DNA of 64,000 bases from contig QJPP01002918.1 in assembly GCA_003996215.1 (NCBI GenBank), forward strand, positions 1 to 64,000, in the 5' to 3' direction. The stretch is from Jaltomata sinuosa. Lineage: Eukaryota; Streptophyta; Magnoliopsida; Solanales; Solanaceae. A program made the translations under genes and the position numbers. Positions within the stretch are counted from its first letter, which is position 1, and every line of letters starts with the position of its first letter. The notes under the pieces were generated by a model that worked only from the letters and a program-made list of their open reading frames with translations, was not told the origin of the DNA and did no database searches. Below are positions 11,561 to 24,460 of this stretch, one piece after another.

Positions 11561-12918
11561 TTTACTCACTAAACCCAGCTGAAGAATGGACACAAAGAAA
11601 TCTTTGTTCTTACCAATAATGATCTTTTGAGTCAATTTCAAGCTCAAATCAAAATAAATGCAATCCAGAATGATCAAATAATATCTTAAAATTCTTTCTT
11701 TTTTCAGAACTTTTTCTTCACAAATCTTTTCAACAAAAACACAAATATTGATCACAGATTTAAAGAAAGATGAAAAAAAAGGAGAATGAAAAAGATGAAA
11801 AATAATATTTGTTGAAGAGGAGGAAGAAGAAGGTCAAGTAGGTTTTCCATTTTATCATATTTTGATAATTTTAGATACTTTTACCTCTAATAAATATAGA
11901 TGTAAAAGTGTAAAAAAAAAAGTTTGAGGATTGCTGAATAAAGATTTTTTAATGAGGTTTGACTTAATTAATATTAATTATTTGCTTGTCACTTTTACCT
12001 AATATTTAAAACTTGGAGGATGCTCACTTAATTGATAAACCTATTTGTCCCTTTTAATTGAGATTCTATACTAGTTGTGTGAGGGCAATTTTTAATTGAT
12101 ATTATAATTGCTTGTGGGACCCACACATCAACTCACCACATTTTCTCTTTCCTCCCTCTTCTCTTCCCTCTCTATTTACATTTTTTTTTATCTATTTCAA
12201 AATTAGTTCTATAACTCCCTCCATTTTTATTTTATTTGGTCCACTGAAAATATTTTTATTCTTTTTAACAAATAAAAAATGAATATTTCTTGTAATGTTA
12301 TTCTTATCATTAAATAATTATAGAGATAGAGTAGTCAAATTTAAATTTTAAAAATATAATCAATAAAATTAATTTAGTAAAATAAATTTCTAATACAAAC
12401 ACAATCAAATTTATGTTTATAAAAAGAACTTATTAAAAAAGTGCACACAAATATTTTTTACTTTATTTAAAATTTATGGAGATCAAATTGTGTTTCATTA
12501 TATCTTTTGTAAAGAGTATTTGAAATAATATTCATGTTTGAATGTGCTTAAATGCAAATTTAAAAATAAAAAGTGAGTTGAAAATAGATTATAAATTATT
12601 TTTCAAATTTGAAATACAATTTTAAGTGGAAAAAGTTGTATTTCAAATTTTCATGGTCAAACACTATTTTTTAAATGAAGTAAAATTTCAAACGAATAAA
12701 AGTTGAAAAGATACATTTATGAAGGTGAATATTTTTAAAGTATAATAAATAATAAAATCAGAAAAAAAATTTAGTAGACAATTTTCAAAACATAAGTGAT
12801 TATTCAAAGAATTATTTTGATTTCTTTTAATGTTCATAACCTCTAATTATCTATATGATCTTGACACATTTTTATTTTCTTTTGCAAAATTATCAGGCTC
12901 AAAACATATATATTAATC
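11561..12918. other. AT-rich non-coding stretch
   Basis: No gene is seen. The sequence is mostly A and T with many short homopolymer runs. A CTCCCTCCATTTTTATTTTA motif at about 12214 resembles a Stowaway-type MITE end, but no matching opposite end was found. Around 12530-12660 there are AT-rich phrases of the kind seen in decayed MITEs (for example ATGGTCAAACAC). Confidence 0.5.
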
Positions 12919-12929
12919 ACAAAAATCAA

Positions 12930-15900
12930 ATTTTTTTGAGTGTAAATTTTTGTTGAGGCCACAAGGGCCTTATTTTGTTAATAACCAAAGCAAATATGTA
13001 CAAAGCCCAGGTCGGCCTAGTCCAGAAAAACAAAAAAAAACAAAAGAAAAATAAAACAAATCAAGAAAAGACAACAAAGCGGAGATAGGGGAAGGCTATC
13101 TCTAATCTTCCACCAGTTTGCTTCGTCTTCTCCAGTACCTAGAGGAGCTACAGGAACTCCGACGCGGTTGTGGGTCGGAGGAACACCAGGGACGACAAGG
13201 TAACCAACTCCAAGGTGAGCCATCTATCTTTCAAGAGATCTTTGATTCTACTGACAAATCCGATCCTCTCTAAACTTCCCCTTTACACATTGGGTAGGTT
13301 CTATCTCAAGACATCCCAGAGCTCTCACCGGATGCTATGGTAACCAGATCCCAGAAATGAAGAACTTCTTCAGATGTAGAAGGTTGAGTAGCGTGGTTCT
13401 TCACCCGTAAGTATTCTCTTCGAGTCTCTAGGCTTCTATTAAAACGTTGGTAAAGTTGTGCCTCCACCCTAACTCACCTCCTTAGCTCTTCTTTTCAGCA
13501 GAATGAACCTTACAAGAGGTTGATACCACTGCTAGAAGAGAAAAAGCCTTGGAAATTAAGCTAAGTAGATCTATAAGAGACTATTAGATCTGCAAATGTA
13601 CTTACAGCTTGTATGTATTTGAATTATTATGCGGCATTGATTGTTGTACTTCCTGTGCCGCCAGTGCTCATAGTTGATGCTTGATTTTTTTGTTCACCTT
13701 TTCATTTCTAGAATCTTAGTGTCGGTACTTGTTGTTTATCTATGTTTAACAATTTTCTTGCTCCAGTTGGTAGGTCTTCAAAATGTAGATATTGAATAGT
13801 ACCTGCAAAATAGAACACTAAGTTAGCTAAAAAATCTGCTACTTGATTGCCCTCCCTCATAGTGTGGATGATGGTAACATCTCCTCTTATTTTACACTCC
13901 TTTATCATGTTCACCTCCATGCTAATGCTCCAAGGAGGTTTCCACTTTCCTTCAATTATGTGCTTCATGCTCAGTGAATCAGTTTCCACTACTAGGGGCA
14001 GTAGATTTTGGTTCACACAATACAAAGACTGGTAGTTCTAGGGATGGTGTTAGCACTAGCATAGATAAATGACCCTCTGTCATCTCTGATGCAAAATGCC
14101 CAAGAGCCAGGGCCAGGGTTTCCTTTAGAAGACCCATCTGTATTGTATTTATATGAGCCCCTTGGAGGGAATTTCCAGACAATGGGGTTACAAAACACCT
14201 GAGATGTTAGGTTTTTCAGATATTGCACCATGCTAGGCCAATAGATAGGGATATTGTTCACCCAAGGGTATTTTATCACTGCAAGGTAGTATAAATTGAG
14301 ATCAATCTCATAAATAACCTTGTTTCTGGACATATAGCCCTCATGAACTATAGTGTTTCTCCATCTCCAGATCTGCCACACAATGAAGGCAAGGATTGCC
14401 CTTATCAAAGGTTTAACCTTGTAAGCACATTTAGCTTTCCACCAAATAGCTGCAGTTTGTTTGATTTGGACAAAAGGTCCATGTATTCCACTAGTTGTAG
14501 CATACCTCCTCCATAAGTGATCAACTAAGTCTCCTATTAGAAAGATATGATCTATGGTTTCTATTTGAGGGTTTGAGCAACATCTGCATCTTGAAACCAT
14601 AGGAATTCCACATCTTGCCACAACACTATCCACATGGATTTTATCTTTCCAAATTCTCCATATGCAAAATGATATTTTGTAAGGCAGACTCTTTCTCCAT
14701 ATCTTAGACATCAGCCAAGATTTCTCCTACTATTTCTAAGTTTTTCCCAAGCACTTTTGACACTGAGTTGTCCACTGTTTGATAGCATCCACCATGTTTT
14801 ATCACTTTCCCCTATAGTACAGAAGGGGAGGAAAGTAGTCACATGTTCCACTAGCTGTTGAGGGAGCTTCATTGAGAGGATATGAACATCCCATTGGCCA
14901 TTAGTTATCACTTTATTAACTTCATCAGTAGAGAAATCCATGACATAGTTATCAGGGATAATGGTAGTGAAAGGGCCCAACTTGCACCAGTTGTCATGCC
15001 AGAAGCTGGAATTTCCACTTTTAGGTTCCCACCAGATAGCATATTCAATAAAGTCTCTAGCTTCTAACATTATTTTCCACAATTGAGAGCCCCCCTTCCA
15101 TTGCACTTGAGTGGGAATTTATTTTTTGCAGTACTTGTTCCACATGAAAGTAGACCATAAAGATCCAGAAGTTCTGAATTTCCACCAGAGCTTTGCAAAC
15201 AAAGCCTTAGAAACATCAAATAGAGATCTAAATCTCAAACCTACTTCTTCTTTAGGTAGGCACAATTTCAGCCAAGCAAACCAGTGTCTACTCTTTCCTT
15301 CTTCTTTGTTGATACAAAAGAATCTTGCAAAAATTCTGTGAATTTCATTGATAGTAAACTTTGTGGGAGCCATAGCAGACAATAGATATAGAGGCACACT
15401 TTGCAAAACATTATTAATCAAGACTGCCTTGCCCCTATAGAAGAGTAGTTTACCTTTCCAGCTTTGTAATCTCTCTTTGATATTCTTAATTAGGTCATTA
15501 CAGAACACTTTCTTTTTTTTGGAGTGAAACATAGGACAACATAGATATTTGAATGGGAACTCTACTCTTGGAAAGCTCGTGTTGTTCCTCACATCTTGAA
15601 CCAAGGCTACAAAGGTGTTTCTATACATGTAGAAGGCACTTTTATCTGAATTCACTAATTGTCCAGAGGCTTGCTCATAATCTCTGAGAGTGTCCATTAT
15701 TTTTTGTAAGGATGTCTTCTCAGTAGAGGCAAACATGATAGTGTCATCTGTATAAGCTAGATGATTGAGCTTAACACTCCATTTAGGGAACCCAAAGCCT
15801 TGATAGTTATTATCCTCTAAGAGACTGTTAAGAGCTCTAGAGAGAGCTTCTGCAGATAGGATGAAGAGAGTTGGAGATAAGGGGTCTCCTTATTTTACAC

Positions 15901-17744
15901 CCCTGCTAGAATGGAAGAATCCATGTGCTTGACCATTGAATAGAATTGAATACCAAATATTGGAGATCAGTCTCCAAATTAGCTCAATAAATAACTCAAC
16001 GAAACCCATCCTCCTAAGTATCTTGGTTAGAAAAAGCCAAGACACTCTGTCAACAGGCTTTGGCTATGTCAAGCTTTATGACCACATTTGCAGGCTTACC
16101 TCTCTTTCTAATGTCTGTAACAATCTCTTGAGTAAGAAGAACATTCTCAATAATGCACCTTCCTTTTACAAAGCCTGATTGGTCGCTGGAGATAACCTTA
16201 GGCAGTAATTTCTCTAACCTATCTTGAACAACTCTGGAGATAACCTTGCTGATGAAGTTTCCCAGGCTGATAGGTCTAAGATCAAAGAACCTTAGGGGGT
16301 TGTTCTTCTTGGGGATTAGAACAAGGTTGGTATGAGTGATGGCTTTAGGTAAGGTGCTCCCTTTGAAGACAACTCTCACTAATTCTAGGACATCATGGCC
16401 AATGATACTCCAGCAAGTTTGGTAAAAATAGCCAGACATACCATCAGGGCCACATTCACTCTCTCCCTTGAGATTAAAAATTGCCTTTTTAACCTCCTCC
16501 ATCTCAGGACATAGGGTAAGAGTATCATTCTCTGCTTCAGTTATCAGATTAAGGACATGATCTATGAAGGAAAAGTCAGAGGCCTCCTCTTCTTGTGTGA
16601 ATTGCTTTTGGTAGCTATCAATAGCTTCATTAATCATCAGGTCATCATCTTCTAACCAGTTTCCATTGGCATCCTACATCCTTTTAATCTGAAGTCTATG
16701 TCTTCTTCCCTTCACCAAGATGTGACAGAACTTTGTGTTCCTGTCTCCTTCTGAGAACCAAGTTAGGCCTGATTTTTGTCTCCAATACTCTTCCTCTAGA
16801 TGAAGATATTGCTTCAGTTCAGCCTGAGCTAGTTGTCGAATAACTCTATTTTCTGGAGATGGGTCCTCTTCAAAAAGATGTTCTTTGAGCTTTACCACTT
16901 CTTCCCAGATGATGAGTTGCTGGAATATGTCTCCAAACTTCTCCTTGCTCCATGATGTGAGAGCCTTCTTCAAATGCTTGAGTTTGTGCTTGAACATGTA
17001 AAAATAGTTACTTGTTTCAGCAGTTTTCCAGTTGTCTCTTATAATGTCCATGAAATCTTCCAGTTGAGTCCAAAACTTCAGAAATTTGAATGGTCTATTT
17101 ATTTTCTGATTATTCTTGCTCAGAGTGACTAGGAGTGAAGCATGGTCTGAGCCAGTTCTGGCCAAGTATTCTACCTCATTGTTGGTAAACCAAGATTGCA
17201 TATCTTGGTTAATAAGGACTCTATCTAACCTCTTGAAAATACAATCTGCTCATGCTCTACCATTCCACCAGGTGATTGAACTTCCTTTGAATTTAATCTC
17301 CTCAAGTTCACTTGAATTTATGCAAAAGGCAAAATCTTCACTCTCTTGAGGAAGTACTGGTAAGCCCCCAAGCTTTTCCTCTTCATTGAGTATGACATTG
17401 AAGTCTCCTCCCACTAACCAAGGTTGATTCATATTCAAAGTGAGGTAATAGATGTTGTCCCACAACCTTAATCTCTCAGTTTCAGAGCACTTTGCATATA
17501 CAATAGTAACAACACAACTTTTATCCAGCTCTTGAAAAAAAAATCTTTAGAGTAATTTGTTGTTCAGTGTCCATTATTATTTCCACTTCTATCTTCTCAT
17601 CCACAAAGAACCAAATCTTTCCATTACAATTTGCCCCAACTTGATTCATTCCCAGTCTTCTCTTGTATCTCTGTAAGTGTCTAGTTCTTTGGAATGGTTT
17701 CAACAGATCTATTAGGAAGAACTTATGATGTTTGTTAAGCATGT
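12930..17744 (-). mobile_element. 5'-truncated L1-type LINE with 11-bp target duplication
   Basis: The flanks carry the same 11 bases, ACAAAAATCAA, at 12919-12929 and 17745-17755. On the left a run of seven T follows the duplication, which is the complement of the A-rich 3' tail of a minus-strand LINE. The 3' untranslated region runs from about 12938 to 13707 and the ORF2 remnant from there to 17744. The 5' end lacks ORF1 and the start of the endonuclease, the usual result of incomplete reverse transcription. Total length is about 4.8 kb. Confidence 0.9.
13708..17744 (-). pseudogene. LINE ORF2: endonuclease, reverse transcriptase, zinc domain, RNase H
   Basis: From the 5' (right) side: an APE-type endonuclease missing its first strands, with NGKIWFF near 17610, GGDFNVI near 17400 and SDHASLL near 17135; a linker rich in charged residues; a reverse transcriptase with GPDGMSGYFYQ (about 16445), LRPISLGNFISKVIS (about 16270) and SGFVKGRCI (about 16165). 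The catalytic motif is YTDD at 15743-15754 rather than the usual YADD or FADD. A C-x2-C-containing zf-RVT region follows near 14580, then RNase H with NTDGSSKGNPGPG near 14125, and VETDSLS and REGNQVADFL downstream in another frame. Stops and frameshifts near 16670, 16050, 15110, 14710 and 14020 break the frame, so it is inactive. Confidence 0.92.
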
Positions 17745-18104
17745 ACAAAAATCAATTCAAAATTTAGTACATGAAAAGAAAAAGTGTAAAACCATTTAGA
17801 TCGACTAATCAAACTCAAAAAAGTCATCCTTCAAAATTAAACCCTTGAAATAGAAAAAGATTCTAAATCATGTTATATATATAAATAATAAATAAACACT
17901 TACTATTAAATAATGTCTCACAAAAGTATGACTTGGCGTACCTCACCCATAATAAAAAATTTCCATGTTTATGTGTTATGTCTAATTTCTTAAGGACACA
18001 TAACTAACTTGTGGACTTGGAATTAATAATATTTTTTCTGTTTTTTCTACCTTTTTGATTTATTGATTTGAACACGGGATACCAACATATCTATAATAAA
18101 TCTA

Positions 18105-18130
18105 TCTATATTATATTAAAAGTGTGAAGG
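18105..18130 (+). mobile_element. Helitron-like 5' terminus
   Basis: The sequence TCTATATTATATTAAAAGTG, preceded by A, matches the usual start of plant Helitrons (TC followed by TATA(C/T)TATATTAAAAG). No helicase or Rep coding region is present, so at most this is a non-autonomous or truncated copy. Confidence 0.5.
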
Positions 18131-18218
18131 TTCTTAAAAATGTTAATTGAACATCTTGCCCTTCATTAAGAGACTCTATTTTAGATAAAATCATCATTTT
18201 ATTATTTTTTATCAATTA

Positions 18219-18257
18219 CTAGTGTATGTGCTCACGCGATGCGCGAGTGATATTAAA
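18219..18257 (-). mobile_element. Helitron-like 3' terminus
   Basis: On the minus strand the sequence ends with a GC-rich near-palindrome (CTCGCGCATCGCGTGAG) followed 9 bases later by CTAG and then T. A hairpin just before a CTRR end inserted before T is the hallmark of a Helitron 3' end. The body would extend rightwards, but its other end was not found. Confidence 0.5.
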
Positions 18258-19915
18258 AAAATTATAATCTTATTTATTTAATCATATTAAATTGCTATTA
18301 TTAGTATAAGATTTCCTTTGTTCTACTATTAAAACGTTAATTCTATTAGCTTAGATGACTTATTTAATTATTACTAAGGTTAAATTTTTATTTGTGATTA
18401 ATAACAAAATCAATTAACAAATTGTTATAAATCAAACATGCACATGCCAAGTCCACCATGAATAATTCGACCGTATGTTTTTCATAAACAAATAAATATT
18501 CTGGTATTGACTTAATTATAAAAGATCAATACAACAAACAAATTTTATTTATTGATATGGATTTTTTGAGTTTATAACTTATCTTTAGCGTAATTATATA
18601 TCACTTTATGATTACTTATTGATAATAGAAAACACAATCATTTACTGGTATAGATACTTTACGACTTCTCTTTCCTTGAAAATTTTATTTTACGATTATT
18701 ATAGTTTAAAAACTTTTTTCAGTAAATAATAATTGAAAAAATTAGTAAACTTAATGCATGGTGTAAAAAAAATTCTTCTGCTTTCAGTCCTACCACATTT
18801 ATTTCTAAAGATGAAGTAAGAAACTCACTTATAAGTACTTAACTAATTCTTCACTAATTTTAACTTCTACAATTTAGAAGGCAAATTATCAAAAATAAAT
18901 TAGTCATGCTAAAGTTATTTGGCTTATATATATTCTCTTGTAGTTATCTTCACGCACATAAATTAATCGGCATTTGCTAAAATTTGTAACGCTCATAAAA
19001 TAATCACATACTATTTTGTATATATTATCAACTGAAAGTTGTGTAAGAGTTAGTTTCTCCAAAAGCTCTTTTTATAGGCATTGAAAAAACTTTCTAAATA
19101 ATATGTACAATTGATCGACAATTTAATAAATTCATAATTATCATTTTGAGTACCGTGACTACCGTAACAAATTCATACAAAAAAAAGTAAATAAAGAGAA
19201 ATAAAAATGTTAGACAAAATTAGTATGACAATTTTATCAAATTAATAACTATTATTTTGAATCTTGTAACAGAAATTTACAAAACAATAAATAAAGCAAA
19301 ATTAATTTAAAGTAAACAATCCATGTCACACTTCATGTAATGCATTCTATGCGTTGTTTCAAAAGATATTTATCTTTTGAAATAATGTCATACTAACACT
19401 AAATTATGATTTTCTTTCTTCCAAAATATAAAAACCTCTTTTAGTTAAACGTACATTTTCTCTGAAGATAAAGAAATCCAACTTAAAGTCTTAAATTAAA
19501 AGTCCCAAATAATCAAATAGATTGATCTAAGAATTTGAACCAAAACTAAACTTATTTGATTCGATACAATTAAATAGTCATCTTGTAAGTAAAAAATGAA
19601 AATCAAAATAAAATTTCATATTCCATACAAAACTATAAATGACCTACCCTAACTAGGAGTGGACATGGTATAGTATAAACCGAATTATCATATCATATCA
19701 AAATTTTTGATATCGTGATTTTGGTATTATGGTATTTGGTATGGTATATGATATACATTTTAATTTGTTTGGTATTCGATATGGTATTTGGTATTTAGAA
19801 ATAATTTATCAAAATACCGAATACCATACCGAAGTATAGAGTTACATATATAACATATATATTATTAAAAAATATACTACTAACAAATATACAACCTAGT
19901 ATTAGTATAAACTAA

Positions 19916-20800
19916 GGGCCTGTTTGGAAAGCCACCCTGGTAATTGGATTTGGTGTAATTGGGTGTAATTACACAGTTTGGCATGTTTGGTTGGCCAGGT
20001 AATTACTTGGTCAGCAGGTAATTGGGTGTAATTGGCAGATGGTGATTACACTCTTCAATTCACAGGGGGGAGCTGTGAATTGCTGGTAATTACATGGTGT
20101 AATTACAAGCTGATTACTTTCTAATTTCGTCCTTTTATTTCTATTTTCATTTTTTCGTTTTAATTTATTTTTATTTCTACTATTTTAAATTCTTTTTTAT
20201 TTTTATAATTTTATAAAAAAAATTATTTTATATTATTTATATTTCATTTTCTTCTCATTTTCAAACCTTGATTTCTTGTGATTCCATGTAATTGTTCGTA
20301 TTATCTATTTTATATTTATTTTTTCATTTAGCATAATTTAGTCAGTATTCTAATTTTTAAATTAAAATAGAATTCATTGTTGAATAAGGTTATATACTTA
20401 GGTTTTCCTTTTCTTTTGAATCATATTTAGATATGTTATATTGAAATTTTACATAAGAGTATTATGTTAACTTTTTTGTTTTGAATTTTGAACTTGTGTT
20501 ATATTTTCAATTTCAATTGATTTGTTTTACTAGTATTGACTTGATATTTCACATTGCAAATCATTCATTTTTTAGTTAGAATTGATAGATTATCCTTTTG
20601 TCAAATTTTTAATAATTTTATGACATTATATTTATAATATTAATCTTTTTGTTAAACATGCATATCATGATGTTCTTAAAAATCATATACTTTAAGTTTA
20701 TATGATTAATTTAATTAAAATATACTAATTTAAAAAATATAAATTAATTATTTTTTATAATATTAGTTAAGAATATATGTTTATTAATTAATATGTTTCA

Positions 20801-20838
<38 letters not shown>

Positions 20839-21108
20839 TAAAAATTTAATTTAATAACAATTATAAAGGCCCTTATTTGTTTAGTATAAATTTTTAGTTT
20901 TTGATAATTAGCTTTTATTTTAAAATTTTAATACAACCATGTGATTACACTTATACAATCAAACAGTACACTTGTAATTACACTGTAATTACATTGTGGC
21001 AATCAAACAGGTCATTGTAATTACTAGGCTGTGTAATTACTAGGCTGGTAATTACTACCCTAGTAATTGCACCAATTCCAATTACCAGGTGACTTTCCAA
21101 ACAGACCC
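19916..21108. mobile_element. Tourist-like PIF/Harbinger element nested in the hAT-like element
   Basis: The left end is GGGCCTGTTTGGAAAGCCAC and the inverted right end GGGTCTGTTTGGAAAGTCAC. Both sides carry the 3-base duplication TAA (19913-19915 and 21109-21111), as expected for PIF/Harbinger. Subterminal regions repeat GTAATTAC-type words in both orientations. It is about 1.2 kb with no coding frame, so it is non-autonomous; the interior is AT-rich with a long AT microsatellite. Confidence 0.82.
20805..20836. repeat. (AT)n microsatellite
   Basis: An uninterrupted AT dinucleotide run of about 16 units in the interior of the Harbinger-like element. Confidence 0.95.
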
Positions 21109-21503
21109 TAAATTTTTAGAAGTTGGAACTTTGCCTACTCTATTTTGATTGAAATGTCTTTTAAATGTTATTGATTAACAAATGAGTTATTTGTACTTTC
21201 TTTTGGATATATATTTCTACATGTGTAATATTTTAGTATAATACAATTGATACCTTTTTTTTGTTGAAAAGTCGAAGTCATAATACTCTATTATACGATT
21301 ATATATTAGTCGAAGTTGAACAAACTATGATTACCGATTTACCATACTGCAAAATACCAAAACAGAACTTTAATATACCAAATCATACTGAATTAATTTG
21401 ATATGATAATGGTATAATATTTTTAAAAACTGAATATCAAAGTTATCGTACCGAACTTTCAAATACCGTATCATACCATACCATGCCCACCCCTAACCCT
21501 AGC

Positions 21504-22459
21504 TACCCTTTTATACACATTAAAAAGGAGTTCAATATTTTTTTTTGCTTAGAATTTACTGCATATTTACGGAAAAAAAGATTAAGAGTTAATTTTAACG
21601 AAACTCCTTAGTGAACGACATGTAGGCCATTGATTAATCTTGAAGTTGTTGGTCTTCTTCTTCTTGCTTTGGTTTAGTCCTTCATAACCCATGCACAAAT
21701 ATATTAAACAAAAGATAAAGATTCAAAATAGTATTATAAGTAAAAAATATGTGATTTACCTTGCTATTCTATTATGAAACCAACTTTCAGTAGTTGTCTT
21801 GGCTTAAGTTGCAATATATATGGCTGATGATAGTTATTATAACCTTGCATATTAATTAAATATATTATCAATTAATTGATTCATTTAAAATTTCAAACGC
21901 TCTCCCAATTTTTCAAGCAAGCATGTAAGAAAAGATATAAACTTAAAAATAATATGGATGTCATTCCTGGATAAATCGATAAATCTAATTATATCTTTTC
22001 ATAACAACTTCAGGCTATACAAAGATGCTAACTAAATCATAATTTATGTTTCTTACTTAAGAATATTCGACAAAATTAAAAGGAAAAATTAGAACCAAGA
22101 ATTTAATAGCTTCCAACCACATAAGTATCAAGGACAGAATTAAAAGACTTAACTTACAATAAAGAAGAAATAGACTTAACTTATGTCTTTGAAAGAATAC
22201 CATCTCAATTCATAATTCATGTGATCGATTGTCTGTTGGAGGACAGAAGACAAACTGGACATCAAGGAGCCAACTCCACACATTTTCAACATGCTAAAAG
22301 ATCATACAACCATTACTTACTTCACATCAAAAACTCAATTTCATAGAATCCTGCAAATTTCATTTAGATATATAAAAAAATTCTAATAAAGAAAATAAAA
22401 TATCAAAATTCTGTACATACAATGATATACCATTACATAAACACCATAAGTAGACAATA
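21504..22459. other. AT-rich non-coding stretch
   Basis: No gene, RNA gene or repeat end was recognised between the hAT-like element and the MULE-type element. Confidence 0.5.
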
Positions 22460-23080
22460 AAATAGTAAGGCCAAACACATATACAGACCCTCAAACTTGC
22501 CCGAAAATTCCATTTAGACATTTGAACACAAAATTATATACAAGTTTGTTCCTATCAGACACGATACACTAACTTGACACATTTCATAAATAAATGCGTG
22601 TACTTACGCATCTGATGTGAAAAAATTATTTCACATAATTTAAAAAATTAAAATAAAATTCAAAATAAGGGCATAGAACACACAAGAATTGAAAAAAAAG
22701 TTATTTTTATGACCTAATTTGGATAATGTAACACCCCAAAAATCCTAAGCTAATACCCGAATCTTTTTTCATGAGTTTAATGATCATTTTCCTAGTGTGG
22801 TAAGTGCTTTGGATGCGAATCATGTTCATAAGAGACTCCTATAACCTAGATAAGTTGAAAACACCTCAACCAAATGAGTTTTCTTATAAGACTAAATTAG
22901 GGTCAACTTCAAACGATCATTTCTCCTAAAATATAAATAGTTAAGTGGCCTAGTATCCACCCAATCAAAAGTTTTTGAGTCTTCTTTCCAACGCCACCGA
23001 CCTCTTATTAATCCGTGTCCGGAGTAAAAAGTTATGAGCAGTTTACTGCAGTGCTGTCAGTGATGAAGAATCGGATGACA

Positions 23081-23180
23081 GGTTCGTACTTTGAACGACG
23101 GGTCCGTACTTTGAACGACGGGTCCATACTTTGAACGACGGGTACGTAATTTGAACGATGGGTCCGTATTTTGAACCATG
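23081..23180. repeat. 20-bp tandem repeat in the solo LTR
   Basis: Five consecutive 20-base units beginning GGTCCGTACTTTGAACGACG or a variant start at 23081, 23101, 23121, 23141 and 23161. Confidence 0.93.
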
Positions 23181-24322
23181 ATTGCTGAATTGAACACTAA
23201 AATTTCATTTTTAAAACCACTGGTTAGTTGACGGCCCGTAGATCAAAACCACGGTCCGTAGATTGACCCGTGGTTTGTTAAAAATCAGCTTTTCTTCCTT
23301 AAATTTCACGAGTGACTTAATGGGTCATCATTTTAAACGACGGACCATCCTGTAGCTCATGGAATGGAGTTTCAGTAGACTCTCAAAAGTGATTTCTAAA
23401 ATCACGGATCAAATGACGGTCCGTCATTCACTTTGACGGTCCGTACACTGACCCGTAATCCCTGAAGCCGAGTCATTTCATCAGTTTTTCCAAACTTAAG
23501 TTCAGGGGTATTTTTATAATTTTCCACTCTTTTAACTCCTATACTAGGTCGTTTTAAGCCTATTTAGAAGGGTTTTGATTCCCACTTGGCATAAGTTATC
23601 TCCCATTCTTCCAAACAAGTTTCAAGAGAAGAAAAAAGAGTTTCATCCTCTCAAGCTTCAAGTTAGGGTTTCAAGCTCCATAGCAAGGGATCCACTCAAA
23701 GTCTCCAAGCTCCAAGTCAAGTCTCCTAAGTCTTTTCCATTGAAGTGGGTTATCTTCACCTAAGGTATGTGGGTATTCAATAAGGGATTCCTTCACCCTT
23801 ATGCCCAAAATCCCAATCTTCTAAATTGAACTTATGGATTTCTAAACTAGGGTTCTTACTCAATTCTTATGGGTCCTTCTAAAAATGTTTCCTCATGATT
23901 CTTCTATGGATTCTAACTCTAAATTGTATGATTTTGCATGAGTTTTTATGAGTAGTTTCTTATTCATAATTTTAAGGCCAATTCTTATTTTGATTTATGA
24001 ACTCATGAAACTAGGGTTTTGATCTAAAATTGGGGAAAGTTTACGAAATCAGTTTCTATGTTTAAATTCATGGTTTCCTCTTGATTACTCATGATTTGAT
24101 TATGATTCTCTCATTGGTTTTGAAAACCCAAGCATGAAAGTTGATTTCTAGCATGAACCCATGAAATTGCATGTTTTCAAGAGAAATTTGGCATGATTAG
24201 ATATCATGGCCTTTATGTATTTATGAAACTACATGCAAAAGTCTTCAAGTATGATTATGAAAGAAAAGTATGTTTTAAGCTATGGCTAAGCTAAGTCTTC
24301 AGATTATGAATTTGAATTGCAT

Positions 24323-24460
24323 GACATCAGATATGTCCCTATATTTTATGAAAGTTTTGGACATCAGATATGTCCCTATGTTTTATGAAAGTTTTGGACA
24401 TCAGATATGTTCCTATGTTTATGAAAGGTTTGACATCTAGACATGTCTACCTAAGCTAAG
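24323..24460. repeat. 37-bp tandem repeat in the solo LTR
   Basis: Units beginning GACATCAGATATGTCCCTAT occur at 24323, 24360 and 24397, with a diverged copy at 24432. The sister LTR at 52730 has fewer, more diverged units near 54047-54090. Confidence 0.85.

Larger units (their letters stand above)
17756..19645. other. AT-rich non-coding stretch with Helitron-like ends
   Basis: No gene is seen. Apart from the Helitron-like termini near 18105 and 18219, which are listed separately, the sequence is AT-rich without recognisable coding or long repeats. Confidence 0.5.
19654..21495. mobile_element. hAT-like non-autonomous element with near-perfect 8-bp target duplication
   Basis: The left end reads TAGGAGTGGACATGGTATAG and the right end, inverted, TAGGGGTGGGCATGGTATGG. 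The flanking 8-mers are ACCCTAAC (19646-19653) and ACCCTAGC (21496-21503), which differ at one base. Internal sequence next to both ends is rich in 'ggtat' and 'accgaa' phrases typical of this group. No transposase frame is present. The element has been enlarged by the nested insertion at 19916-21108; without that it would be about 646 bp. Confidence 0.8.
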
